From NCBI GenBank assembly GCA_019114745.1, contig DXEY01000102.1, positions 1 to 14,119 on the forward strand: DNA of 14,119 nt, in the 5' to 3' direction. The notes below the pieces were generated by a model. It made no database searches and was not told the origin of the DNA. It saw only the letters and a list, made by a program, of their open reading frames with translations. Shown here one piece after another: positions 5,964-14,104 of the stretch. Source of the stretch: Candidatus Mediterraneibacter colneyensis. Its GTDB lineage: Bacteria > Bacillota > Clostridia > Lachnospirales > Lachnospiraceae. Made by a program: the position numbers and the translations under genes. Position 1 is the stretch's first letter. Every line of letters begins with the position of its first letter.

Positions 5964-7511
5964 TTATAGCTCTATGATCTCATTATCCGGAAGCCGGGCA
6001 AATACAGCGGCAGCTTTTTTTGTCTCCATCTTCTCAAGATATCTGGAACGGAGCTCGAATACAAGTCCCAGTATCTGTATCGTGATCAGAGGCGTCATTG
6101 CGACCATTGCCACCACGCCGAATGCATCTGTAACGATATTCCCGCCCGCGCTGGTACACGCCCCAATGGCAAAGGGCAGCAGAAATGTGGCAGTCATCGG
6201 ACCGGAAGCAACGCCGCCGGAGTCAAATGCGATCGCCGTAAATATCTTCGGTACAAAAAACGATAATGCAAGGGCAATGGCATATCCCGGTATGATAAAC
6301 CAGAAAACAGAGATCCCCGTCAGCACGCGCACCATGGCGAGTCCGAGGGACACCGCCACACCGATCGAAAGACTCAGGCTCATGGCTCCCGCACTGACCG
6401 TACCGGATGTAATGTCCTCCACCTGACGCGTCAGGACAAACACCGCAGGCTCCGCGCGCACGATAAAATATCCGATGACCATGCCGATCGGAATGATCAC
6501 CCATTTATACGGATTGTCCGCAAGTATCTGTCCAAGATAATTTCCCGCCGGCATAAAGCCCACGTTTACTCCTGTGAGGAACAGAAACAGCCCCGCATAG
6601 GTATAGACCATACCGACCGTGATCCTGATGAGCGTCCTCTTCCGGACCCGGCGAAATACAAACTGAAATATGAGAAAAAATATGATGATCGGAAGGAGCG
6701 ACACTGCCATCTCCTTCATATATTCGGGAAGCTCATATGCGAACATCTGCCAGAGTTCCACAGAATTGCTGATATCCGGTATGCTCTCCGGAACGTACTC
6801 GGCGCTTTCCGGGCGATAGATCAGGCTCAGTACAAGAACCGAGAGGATCGGGCCCACGGATGAGAGCGCCACCAGTCCGAAACTGTCATCCTCCGCCCTC
6901 TCGTCACTTCGGATGGCTGAGATACCGACGCCAAACGCCATGATAAACGGCACCGTCATAGGGCCTGTCGTCACGCCGCCGGAATCAAACGCCACCGCGA
7001 TAAAATCATCCGGTGCAAGAAACGCCAGTCCAAATACAATGATATAAAGCACGATCAGCATATGTGCCAGAGAAATATTGTACAACATGCGCAGGAGGGA
7101 AGCCACAAGGAAGATCCCCACGCCGAATGCTACGGATAATACAAGCACGATATTCGGCACTGCCGGCACCTGCTCTGCCAGCACCTGGAGATCCGGCTCT
7201 GATATAGTTACGATAAATCCGAGGATAAAGGTCAGGATCACCATCAGCCACAGCTTCTTTGTCTGTGTCATAGATGTTCCCACATTCTCACCGATCGGGG
7301 TCATAGCCATCTCTGCCCCCAGAGTAAAGAACATCATCCCCGCAATCAGCAGCACAGCCCCGAGGAGGAACGCCAGAAGGATCCCCGGCTCCACCGGAGC
7401 GATCGTAAAACAGAGAAAGAGTACGATCGCTATGATCGGGAGCACTGCCTTAAGAGTTTCATTTAACTTTTCCAGTAGTTTTTCTTTTAGTTTTGCCGTT
7501 CTTAAATTCAC
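5964..7511 (-). CDS. DUF1538 family integral membrane protein
   Basis: A 515-residue polytopic membrane protein of the DUF1538 family, a probable transporter or channel with no assigned substrate. At least ten hydrophobic segments are visible. The chain is an internal duplication: the block FDSGGVTTGPMT at 175-186 recurs as FDSGGVASGPMT at 429-440; E-P-x-x-x-V-L-x-x-Q-V at 105-115 recurs at 354-364; and TPIGENVG at 71-78 matches MPAGNYLG at 320-327. The repeat period is about 250 residues. Each FDSGGV block sits between hydrophobic stretches and holds charged and Gly residues typical of a re-entrant pore loop (inference). It starts with GTG at 7511: an in-frame TGA directly precedes it and CAGG lies 6 bases upstream. 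It follows ligA by 16 bases and is followed by the P-II-like gene, which suggests regulation at the membrane by that protein. Confidence 0.85.
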   Translation of the reverse strand: MNLRTAKLKEKLLEKLNETLKAVLPIIAIVLFLCFTIAPVEPGILLAFLLGAVLLIAGMMFFTLGAEMAMTPIGENVGTSMTQTKKLWLMVILTFILGFIVTISEPDLQVLAEQVPAVPNIVLVLSVAFGVGIFLVASLLRMLYNISLAHMLIVLYIIVFGLAFLAPDDFIAVAFDSGGVTTGPMTVPFIMAFGVGISAIRSDERAEDDSFGLVALSSVGPILSVLVLSLIYRPESAEYVPESIPDISNSVELWQMFAYELPEYMKEMAVSLLPIIIFFLIFQFVFRRVRKRTLIRITVGMVYTYAGLFLFLTGVNVGFMPAGNYLGQILADNPYKWVIIPIGMVIGYFIVRAEPAVFVLTRQVEDITSGTVSAGAMSLSLSIGVAVSLGLAMVRVLTGISVFWFIIPGYAIALALSFFVPKIFTAIAFDSGGVASGPMTATFLLPFAIGACTSAGGNIVTDAFGVVAMVAMTPLITIQILGLVFELRSRYLEKMETKKAAAVFARLPDNEIIEL

Positions 7512-7527
7512 TCATTACCTGCCTTTC

Positions 7528-9486
7528 TCATCTGTCCAACATATCTAAAAACTCTTCTTCTGAGATAATGGGGATCCCCAGCTCTCTCGCCTTTCTGTTT
7601 TTAGAAGAAGCGGAGTTCACATCATTGTTGATCAGATAAGCGGTCTTCGATGTTACACTTCCTGTTACCTTTCCTCCTCTCTTTTCTATCTCTTCTTTTA
7701 TCTCTGCCCGGTTGGCAAAGTGGTTCACGCTTCCGGTGATCACAAAATTCACTCCCGCGAACTTCCCGGAGTCTTCCGGCTCTTCCTCCTGCGGGATCTC
7801 GACTTCATCGAGCAGCCTCCGGAACATATCCCGGTGCTCCTCATCGGCAAAATAATCGACAAAGGCTCGGGCGATGACTTCCCCCACGCCGGAAATGCCG
7901 CTCAGTTCCTCTGTCCCCGCACTCAGGATGCGTTCCGGGTCGTTTCCCAGGGCACGGCAGATCATCTTTGCATTGGCAGCCCCGATGTTTGGGATGCCGA
8001 GACTGTATACCAGCCTGGGCAGCGTGGTCGTCCTCGCGTTTAAGATGCTGTTCTGCAGATTATCGTATGATTTTTCTCCAAATCCGTCCATATTCCTGAT
8101 CTCGTCCGCATAGCGGTCCAGGTGGAACAGATCCGTAAAGTCTTTCACATAACCGTTGAGGATAAATTTCTCAAGGGTCGCTTCCGAAAGCCCTTCGATA
8201 TTCATGGCGTCCCTGCTCACAAAAAGGGTGAAGGACTTGACATGCTTTGCCTGGCATCCGGGATTGGTGCAGAAGAGCGTTTTCGTCTCATTTTCCATGG
8301 AGATTTTTGTCCTGCCGCCGCATACCGGGCATTTCTCCGGGATATCTTTTACGCCGCTCCTTGTCAGGTTTTCCGCGATCTGCGGAATGATCATATTTGC
8401 CTTATACACGGTGATCCGATCGCCCACGCCCAGCTCCAGTTCCTCCATTATGCTGATATTGTGAACGCTTGCACGGCTCACGGTCGTCCCCTCCAGTTCT
8501 ACAGGCTCAAATACCGCCACCGGATTGATCAGCCCGGTCCGCGAAGGGCTCCACTCGATCTCAAGCAGAGTCGTCTCCCGGATCTCGTCCGCCCATTTGA
8601 ATGCAAAGGAATCTCTCGGAAACTTCGCTGTTGTCCCCAGAGACTGCCCGTATGCAATATCGTCATAGACAAGGACAAGCCCGTCTGAGGGAACTTCATT
8701 TTTCTCAATATGCTGCGCAAACCACGCCACTTCCGCATCAATGGTCTCTGCCGTGACCGGATGGTTTTCCACCACGTCAAATCCCTGCTCTGACAGCCAC
8801 TTCATCTGGTACAGCCTGGAGTTCTGAAAGTCCACTCCCTCAGCCCGGACCAGGGTAAACGCATAGAATCTTACATTTCTCTTCGCCGTGATCTCATTAT
8901 TGAGCTGGCGCACAGACCCGCTGCACAGGTTTCTCGGATTCTTATACTTCGCGTCCGCATCCCCGATCTCTTCATTGATCTTCTCGAAATCCCGGTAGGA
9001 GATCACCGCCTCCCCGCGCAGTACCAGTTCTCCCCTGTACGGGATCGAGAGCGGTATGTTCCGGAATACCCTGGCATTGTTCGTAACGACCTCGCCGACC
9101 TCGCCGTTCCCGCGTGTCACCGCTTTCTCAAGGGCGCCGTCCCGGTAGGTAAGCACGATGGTCAGCCCGTCCAGTTTCCAGGAGATCATAGCTTTCTGGT
9201 CTCCCAGAAATTCTTTCAGGCGCTCCACGTCTTTTGTCTTGTCCAGCGAGAGCATGGGCCGCTCATGGCGCTCTTTCGGGAGCTCGCTGAGCACCTCGTA
9301 TCCCACGTTGACCGTAGGGCTTGACGCCAGCGTCATATTCAGTTCACGCTCCAGTCCCTCAAGTTCATCATAGAGCCTGTCATATTCATAATTGCTCATG
9401 ATCTCGGCATCTTCCTGTTCATAGGCACGTCTCGCCCGGTTCAGAAGCTCTACAAGATCACGCATCCGTTTCATCTTTTCTTCCAT
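7528..9486 (-). CDS. ligA: NAD-dependent DNA ligase LigA
   Basis: A 652-residue DNA ligase that seals nicks during replication and repair using NAD+. Domains in order: NMN-binding Ia (1-60, with Y22, Y35, D36); adenylation domain with nucleophile K104 in KLDG (104-107); OB fold containing SRTGLINPVA (315-324) and VSRASVHN (336-343); a C4 zinc finger at C386, C389, C406 and C411; HhH repeats (about 425-560); and a BRCT domain (about 573-652). Length is close to the usual 670. Several normally invariant positions differ: Glu before the nucleophile is Ser (S102), Ia His/Tyr23 is E23, Ia Asp32 is N32, and the G-E-D-V-T block reads G-E-V-V-T (131-135). From memory this looks like the form common in Lachnospiraceae, but I cannot check that. 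The start at 9486 has AGAGG 5 bases upstream and lies 43 bases after the RluF-type gene. Confidence 0.92.
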   Translation of the reverse strand: MEEKMKRMRDLVELLNRARRAYEQEDAEIMSNYEYDRLYDELEGLERELNMTLASSPTVNVGYEVLSELPKERHERPMLSLDKTKDVERLKEFLGDQKAMISWKLDGLTIVLTYRDGALEKAVTRGNGEVGEVVTNNARVFRNIPLSIPYRGELVLRGEAVISYRDFEKINEEIGDADAKYKNPRNLCSGSVRQLNNEITAKRNVRFYAFTLVRAEGVDFQNSRLYQMKWLSEQGFDVVENHPVTAETIDAEVAWFAQHIEKNEVPSDGLVLVYDDIAYGQSLGTTAKFPRDSFAFKWADEIRETTLLEIEWSPSRTGLINPVAVFEPVELEGTTVSRASVHNISIMEELELGVGDRITVYKANMIIPQIAENLTRSGVKDIPEKCPVCGGRTKISMENETKTLFCTNPGCQAKHVKSFTLFVSRDAMNIEGLSEATLEKFILNGYVKDFTDLFHLDRYADEIRNMDGFGEKSYDNLQNSILNARTTTLPRLVYSLGIPNIGAANAKMICRALGNDPERILSAGTEELSGISGVGEVIARAFVDYFADEEHRDMFRRLLDEVEIPQEEEPEDSGKFAGVNFVITGSVNHFANRAEIKEEIEKRGGKVTGSVTSKTAYLINNDVNSASSKNRKARELGIPIISEEEFLDMLDR

Positions 9487-9529
9487 CTCTGCCTCTATTC
9501 TCCCTTTTTTCTGTCTTCCGCCGTGAACG

Positions 9530-10279
9530 TCACCTCTGAGGCGTATCCCTCAGGAGGTCGTACAGTTCTTCCAGCTCCCGGTCTGTGAGTTCCCGGTACT
9601 CTCCTTCCCGCAGGCTCCCCAGCCGGATATTCATAACTCTCACCCGAAGCAGGTCCTTCACCTGATATCCGAGCGCCTCGCACATCCTTCGGATCTGCCG
9701 GTTCAGCCCCTGGGTCAGGATGATCGAAAATGTATATTTTCCAATGCGTGTGACCCGGCACGGCCTTGTCACCGTATCTAAAATATGCACGCCCTCTGAC
9801 ATCTGTTTCAGGAAGTCGTCTGTGACTTCCTGATCCACCGTCACCTTATATTCTTTCTCATGATGGTTGGACGCCCGCATCATCCGATTGATGATATCCC
9901 CGTTATTCGTCATCAGCAGAAGCCCGCGGGAATCTTTGTCGAGCCGTCCCACATACGTGATCCGGGACGGGTAGTTCAGAAAACGGATGATGCTGTTCCT
10001 CTCCCGCTTTTCTTCCGTACACACGATCCCCCTCGGCTTGTTTACCGCAAGGACGATCATCTCATCCTTTCCGGATACCACCTTTCTTCCCACCCGCACT
10101 TCCTGTCCGGGCGTGATCCGCATCCCGGTCTGCGCAAGTCTTCCGTCGACGGTGACTCTGCCGCTTTCAATGAGGCGGTCCGCCTCTCTCCTGGAGCAAA
10201 CGCCCGCCTCACTCAGATATTTATTCAGCCTTACCGGTTCTTTTTTCTGTAAAAATTCTTCTCTGATCCGATTACTCAC
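9530..10279 (-). CDS. rluF: Pseudouridine synthase, RluF-type (23S rRNA)
   Basis: A 249-residue RsuA/RluB/RluF-family enzyme that isomerises a uridine in 23S rRNA. An S4 RNA-binding domain spans about 17-64 (RLNKYLSEAGVCSRREADRL). The catalytic domain holds the active Asp D114 in VGRLDKDSRGLLL, followed by LTQGLNRQIRRMC (188-200). The segment RASNHHEKEYKVTVDQEVTD (135-154) and EGVHILDTVT (162-171) match RluF (U2604 in E. coli) better than RluB or RsuA. The start is GTG at 10279, which overlaps the upstream DHHW gene by 8 bases (GTGAGTAA), with CGGAG 9 bases ahead; translation is probably coupled. It is followed 43 bases later by ligA. Confidence 0.88.
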   Translation of the reverse strand: MSNRIREEFLQKKEPVRLNKYLSEAGVCSRREADRLIESGRVTVDGRLAQTGMRITPGQEVRVGRKVVSGKDEMIVLAVNKPRGIVCTEEKRERNSIIRFLNYPSRITYVGRLDKDSRGLLLMTNNGDIINRMMRASNHHEKEYKVTVDQEVTDDFLKQMSEGVHILDTVTRPCRVTRIGKYTFSIILTQGLNRQIRRMCEALGYQVKDLLRVRVMNIRLGSLREGEYRELTDRELEELYDLLRDTPQR

Positions 10280-11423
10280 CTGTAAACACTCCGCTTATAC
10301 TGTTATCTGTAAAAAATGTATTGCCGCTGTAGAGAAAGAGCGCGTCCGTGATCCGGTACGTCTCCATGATATCCGTGATCGTCCCGCTGTAATACCTGGG
10401 ATCTACGACTACGATCTCCCTGTAATACGGTGCCAGAAACGGAATAAAACAGTCGGCAAAAGAATCCTTCACGACGAGCAGCCGTTTCTCGCTCGAAGCC
10501 ACGGTGCGGATATCCAGAAGGGATGTATTGCCTCCCAGGAAAACTCCGTATTTGTCCCGGGTCTCAAGCTTCGACGAATCATAGAGAGAAGTAGTCTTTC
10601 TTCCCTCATCCACATAAGTAACGACTACATCATCGTCCCCAGACGCCGGCACATAAATGTCGATCTGCTCCTTTTCAGAAAGCCCCACGCCGCTTTTTGC
10701 GGCAAGCGCCCCGTTAAAGCTGTCCGTGACCGTATAGGACACAAAATTATCACCCACATTTCCGTCGATCCCCAGCTCTGCGGCTGAGTCCCGGAACACA
10801 TAGAACGCCGCCTGTGTCGTCCAGTGGTGGTCTGTCTTATAGTATAACTTCTGAGATGTGTGCTTATTCAGGACAGACACCGTGTCTATCCAGTTGACAG
10901 AGTCGCCGAGCCTGCGCTCCACCATGCCGAAGAGCTGCCGCTGGTCTTCCACATCGGCAAACGCCGGGAGCCTGCCGCTTAAAATACACGCCGCATCCGG
11001 CACCAGCATCATTGTTGTCTGCACGTCAGGATATGTCTGTGTAAACTCTTCGATCGCTGAGAGATTCGCCGCAAGCTGTTCGTCGTCCGGAACCTGGATC
11101 TCTTCCATGAGCTGCCCGTCTTCCCCGATATAGACGCCGTTCTCCATGCGGCTGCCGCCAAGGCGATCCAGGGACACTTTAATGCCGCGCCACAGTTCCC
11201 TCCCCACGAACTGGTCACACATATAATTTTCCCACTGTTCCATAAAATCGCCGTTCATAACCGTCGCCATCGTAAGATCAGGGCGTGATTCCAGCATACG
11301 GTTCTCTTCCTCTGACTGCTCCCGGTCCGGGACGACCAGATTTACGATCATGAACACGAACAACAGCAGTATAAAAATTTTGCCGACAAGATTCTCGATC
11401 TGTCCTCTCTTTTTTCTGTTCAT
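10272..11423 (-). CDS. DHHW/AlgX-like surface acyltransferase or esterase
   Basis: A 383-residue exported protein of the DHHW family, related to the AlgJ/AlgX group of SGNH-like O-acetyltransferases. One N-terminal membrane anchor spans about 14-31, and the remainder should face outside. The naming motif is D198-H199-H200-W201 in YKTDHHWT; the Asp-His pair corresponds to the catalytic dyad of AlgX. The likely nucleophile is S321 in VVKDSFADCF, the usual D-S-F block. In AlgI/AlgJ-type systems such a protein accepts acyl groups from an MBOAT partner and moves them to a polysaccharide. The gene starts 14 bases after the MBOAT stop, which fits that partnership. Its end overlaps the RluF-type gene by 8 bases. 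The acceptor polymer is unknown. Confidence 0.87.
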   Translation of the reverse strand: MNRKKRGQIENLVGKIFILLLFVFMIVNLVVPDREQSEEENRMLESRPDLTMATVMNGDFMEQWENYMCDQFVGRELWRGIKVSLDRLGGSRMENGVYIGEDGQLMEEIQVPDDEQLAANLSAIEEFTQTYPDVQTTMMLVPDAACILSGRLPAFADVEDQRQLFGMVERRLGDSVNWIDTVSVLNKHTSQKLYYKTDHHWTTQAAFYVFRDSAAELGIDGNVGDNFVSYTVTDSFNGALAAKSGVGLSEKEQIDIYVPASGDDDVVVTYVDEGRKTTSLYDSSKLETRDKYGVFLGGNTSLLDIRTVASSEKRLLVVKDSFADCFIPFLAPYYREIVVVDPRYYSGTITDIMETYRITDALFLYSGNTFFTDNSISGVFTGE

Positions 11424-11437
11424 TCTCCGACCACCGC

Positions 11438-12847
11438 CTAAAATCTAAAATACAAAAACGGATTAAACGTATCTGATACAAGAAATGCCACCGAGATCAG
11501 GAACATCCCGGTATAGATGACCGCCGCTGCCGCCATCTGTGCCGCCGTGCTGCGGAATGCCTTTAAAGCCCCTTTTATAAGCCTCATGCCAAGGGCAGAA
11601 GAACCGATCACTGCCAGCAGATAGATGAGCCAGTGGCCCAACAGGAAAAACGCGCCCTCTGCGTCCACGATCCCTGCGCCCGCCCCGATCATGGCGAGCA
11701 GATACCGCATCGCATAGCCAAGGCTCGGGCTGAAGAAGAATACCCAGCCGACCAGCACGATGATCCCTGTATAGATATGCTGCACCGCCCCCGGCATATT
11801 CTCAAGGGAGGCGCCCCACACATATTTTTCCATCACCAGGATCACGCCGTAGTACACGCCCCAGGCAATGAAATTCCATGCCGCGCCGTGCCACATACCG
11901 GTCAGAGTCCATACGACCATCAGGTTGAAAATATTTCTCGACACAGAACATCTGTTGCCGCCAAGGGGAATATAGACATACTCCCGGAACCAGGTACTCA
12001 GAGAGATATGCCATCTGCGCCAGAACTCCGTGACGCTCCTGGAAATATACGGATAGTCAAAATTCTTTCGGAAGTCAAATCCGAACATCTTTCCAAGCCC
12101 GATCGCCATATCCGAATAACCGCTGAAATCAAAATAAATCTGGAACGCATAGGAAAATACGCCCAGCCATGCCGTCAGCACGGACAGGCTTCCCGCAGGC
12201 ATGTCCGAAATCTCTTCAAAGACTGCTCCCACGGTATTGGCGATCACTGTCTTTTTTGCAAGACCCGTAATAAAATACATCGCGCCCAGCCCGATCTTTG
12301 ACGCACTCATCCGCCTTTTGATGAGCTGCTGCTCAATATCCGCATACCGGACGATCGGTCCGGCAATGAGCTGCGGGAACATACTGATATAGAGGGCAAA
12401 ATACAGAATATTCTTCTGGGGCTCCGCCTTTTTCCAGTAGACATCCAGAATATAGGACATCGCCTGGAACGTATAAAAGGAGATCCCGATCGGCAGGGAG
12501 AGCTCACGGTATGGAATATCTGCCGGGAGCACTGCGTTCAGCATGTCCAGAAGAAATCCGTAATACTTGAAAAACCCCAGGATAAGGATATTGACCACCA
12601 CGGCAAACATCACACTGAGCTTTGCCTTGCGCGGGTCGTCCTCATGAGACCTGATATCCCGTCCGCAGAAGTAATTAAAGAGAATAGAGAGGATCATCAG
12701 GATCACATAGACCGGTTCCCCCCATGCATAGAAGAAAAGACTTGCCGCCAATAGTACGATATTTTTCGCTTTGCCCGGTACGATATAATAAACTGCAAGC
12801 ACGATCGGCAGAAATAAAAACAAAAAAGTAATACTGCTGAATAACAT
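11438..12847 (-). CDS. MBOAT-family membrane O-acyltransferase (AlgI/DltB-like)
   Basis: A 469-residue polytopic membrane enzyme of the MBOAT family, which moves acyl groups from a cytoplasmic thioester to the outer face of the membrane. Family landmarks: PIGISFYTFQAMSYILDVY (119-137), YFDFSGYSDMAIGLGKMFG (238-256), FWRRWHISLSTWFREYVYIP (275-294, with H280), and GMWHGAAWNF (317-326), where H320 is the catalytic His. It matches AlgI, PatA and DltB in length and order. The extreme C-terminus is F464-L-Y466-F-R-F469, the hexapeptide acyl-shuttle motif described for the Dlt pathway and fused to many MBOATs; Y466 would carry the acyl group. An AGAGGA site precedes the start. It sits between the DUF4358 gene (19 bases) and the DHHW gene (14 bases), indicating one acylation cassette. 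Confidence 0.93.
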   Translation of the reverse strand: MLFSSITFLFLFLPIVLAVYYIVPGKAKNIVLLAASLFFYAWGEPVYVILMILSILFNYFCGRDIRSHEDDPRKAKLSVMFAVVVNILILGFFKYYGFLLDMLNAVLPADIPYRELSLPIGISFYTFQAMSYILDVYWKKAEPQKNILYFALYISMFPQLIAGPIVRYADIEQQLIKRRMSASKIGLGAMYFITGLAKKTVIANTVGAVFEEISDMPAGSLSVLTAWLGVFSYAFQIYFDFSGYSDMAIGLGKMFGFDFRKNFDYPYISRSVTEFWRRWHISLSTWFREYVYIPLGGNRCSVSRNIFNLMVVWTLTGMWHGAAWNFIAWGVYYGVILVMEKYVWGASLENMPGAVQHIYTGIIVLVGWVFFFSPSLGYAMRYLLAMIGAGAGIVDAEGAFFLLGHWLIYLLAVIGSSALGMRLIKGALKAFRSTAAQMAAAAVIYTGMFLISVAFLVSDTFNPFLYFRF

Positions 12848-12866
12848 CTTATTTTCCTCTCTATCG

Positions 12867-13352
12867 TTACAGGCTTGTGCTGAATGTATTGAAATAGTCG
12901 TCAGCTTTTGACGAGGACACGTAAAAAATATAAGTCCCCCTTACACTCTGCCTGGCATCCTCAAGAAGCTGTAGCTCTTCCGGCAGATACCCTTCAAAGT
13001 CCCTTTTCCTCGTCTCGATCCGGTCACCGACCGCATCCAGTACCTGCTGTATCTGGTCTTCTCTCTTTACCTTAATCAGCAGCACTTCTTCCGCCGATAT
13101 GTTGGACTCGGCAGAATAGTACATAACCCCGGAATAATCCGACGCATTTAAGCCGAAATTACGCTTCAGCCCGGACGCATCCTGCTCCGCCAGCACCGTG
13201 GTGTCAAGAGATGCTCTCACAGGCTTTGCAACTTCCTCAAAAGGCTTGCTGCTTCCGCTCGCAAACAGCATAAGCAATACTACAAATCCGACGATCGCCG
13301 CCAGCACGATATATTTCATGATCCGGGCGGCGCTGACCTTACCTGATCTCAT
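12867..13352 (-). CDS. DUF4358 domain protein, membrane anchored
   Basis: A 161-residue protein with a short basic N-terminus, one membrane anchor (about 13-31), and an extracytoplasmic domain typical of DUF4358. That domain includes EEVLLIKVKREDQIQQVLDA (88-107), a charged helix with RIETRKRDFEGY (111-122) and a closing strand TYIFYVSSS (140-148). Function is unknown; the family often sits with SGNH, MBOAT and DHHW genes in Lachnospiraceae (from memory). No Cys follows the anchor, so it is not a lipoprotein. The start at 13352 overlaps the SGNH stop in ATGA, and a very strong GGAGGTGG site lies at 13367-13360 inside the SGNH gene, so translation is coupled. It may be a structural or accessory part of the acylation complex. 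Confidence 0.82.
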   Translation of the reverse strand: MRSGKVSAARIMKYIVLAAIVGFVVLLMLFASGSSKPFEEVAKPVRASLDTTVLAEQDASGLKRNFGLNASDYSGVMYYSAESNISAEEVLLIKVKREDQIQQVLDAVGDRIETRKRDFEGYLPEELQLLEDARQSVRGTYIFYVSSSKADDYFNTFSTSL

Positions 13353-14104
13353 AAAGCAGCCACCTCCGCCATATGCTCCGCCCAGACAGGATAAAAGTCA
13401 GCCTTAAAATGCTGTCCGTCGGGCTCGTAATACTGATCCTGAACCAGATCCGTATTGTCAATAAATCCGATATTCATACTGTCGCACAGTTCTTTCAACG
13501 CCTCATTATACTCCGGAACCTTCTCAAGCATCGGCTCCTTTTCGATCGCTTTTGCCTGCGCAGGGAATATGGAATTGACAAAGATATTGGCTTCCGGCAT
13601 CTCCTCGCGGATCTTTTCGAGGACAGCCGCATACTGTTCCGTAAAAAGCTCTGTATCACCGTTCGTGGAAGTCACGTCATTGCTCCCGATGGCCAGAAAA
13701 ATAACCGTCGGGCTGAGCTGTTTCGTGCGTTCTATCTGCTCGTCCAACTGCGTCAGATGCGCCCCGATCTGTGCTGTGACATTGGAAGGATTCAGCACGT
13801 CATACCCGGCAAATCCCTGTGCCACAGAGTCGCCCAGGATTGCCGCCCCGGAAAATTTTTCCCGGAGTGTCCTGCTGTCTTCCCCTCCACTGTTCTGCTC
13901 GTCAAGACGGTTGATCTTTGCCTCGATCTCAGTGACATTCCCTTTTTCTTCCTGCTTAATATAATCGACCCCTGCGGAAGTATCAGCGGAACCGTTCATC
14001 AGGCCGCCCACTCCCCTTACGAGCAGTACGATCAGAAGGACGGCTGCAGCCGCCAGTACGCCGAGCAGGATATTGCGTTTTGTCTTCTGTTTTATCCGGT
14101 TCAT
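13349..14104 (-). CDS. SGNH/GDSL-type hydrolase, membrane anchored
   Basis: A 251-residue protein with one N-terminal membrane anchor (about 12-30), a linker with low complexity and charge (35-80), and an SGNH hydrolase domain (about 86-251). Block I is G91-D92-S93 in ILGDSVAQG, with S93 the nucleophile; block III is G140-S-N142-D in AIGSND; block V is D229-G-Q-H232. The full S/G/N/H set therefore seems intact. The active domain should lie outside the cell. In a cassette with an MBOAT and a DHHW protein it could remove or transfer acyl groups on a surface polymer. The start at 14104 is 15 bases from the window edge, and the sequence ahead of it (GGATTGATATAATAT) shows only a weak GGA, so the start is less secure than others. 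The stop overlaps the DUF4358 gene by 4 bases. Confidence 0.86.
   Translation of the reverse strand: MNRIKQKTKRNILLGVLAAAAVLLIVLLVRGVGGLMNGSADTSAGVDYIKQEEKGNVTEIEAKINRLDEQNSGGEDSRTLREKFSGAAILGDSVAQGFAGYDVLNPSNVTAQIGAHLTQLDEQIERTKQLSPTVIFLAIGSNDVTSTNGDTELFTEQYAAVLEKIREEMPEANIFVNSIFPAQAKAIEKEPMLEKVPEYNEALKELCDSMNIGFIDNTDLVQDQYYEPDGQHFKADFYPVWAEHMAEVAAL

Noticed and set aside
8122..8688. Long plus-strand open frame opposite ligA
   Set aside because: It lies wholly inside ligA on the other strand, has no recognisable domain or ribosome binding site, and reads like a shadow of GC-rich codons. The same applies to the other frames opposite clpX, MBOAT and DHHW.
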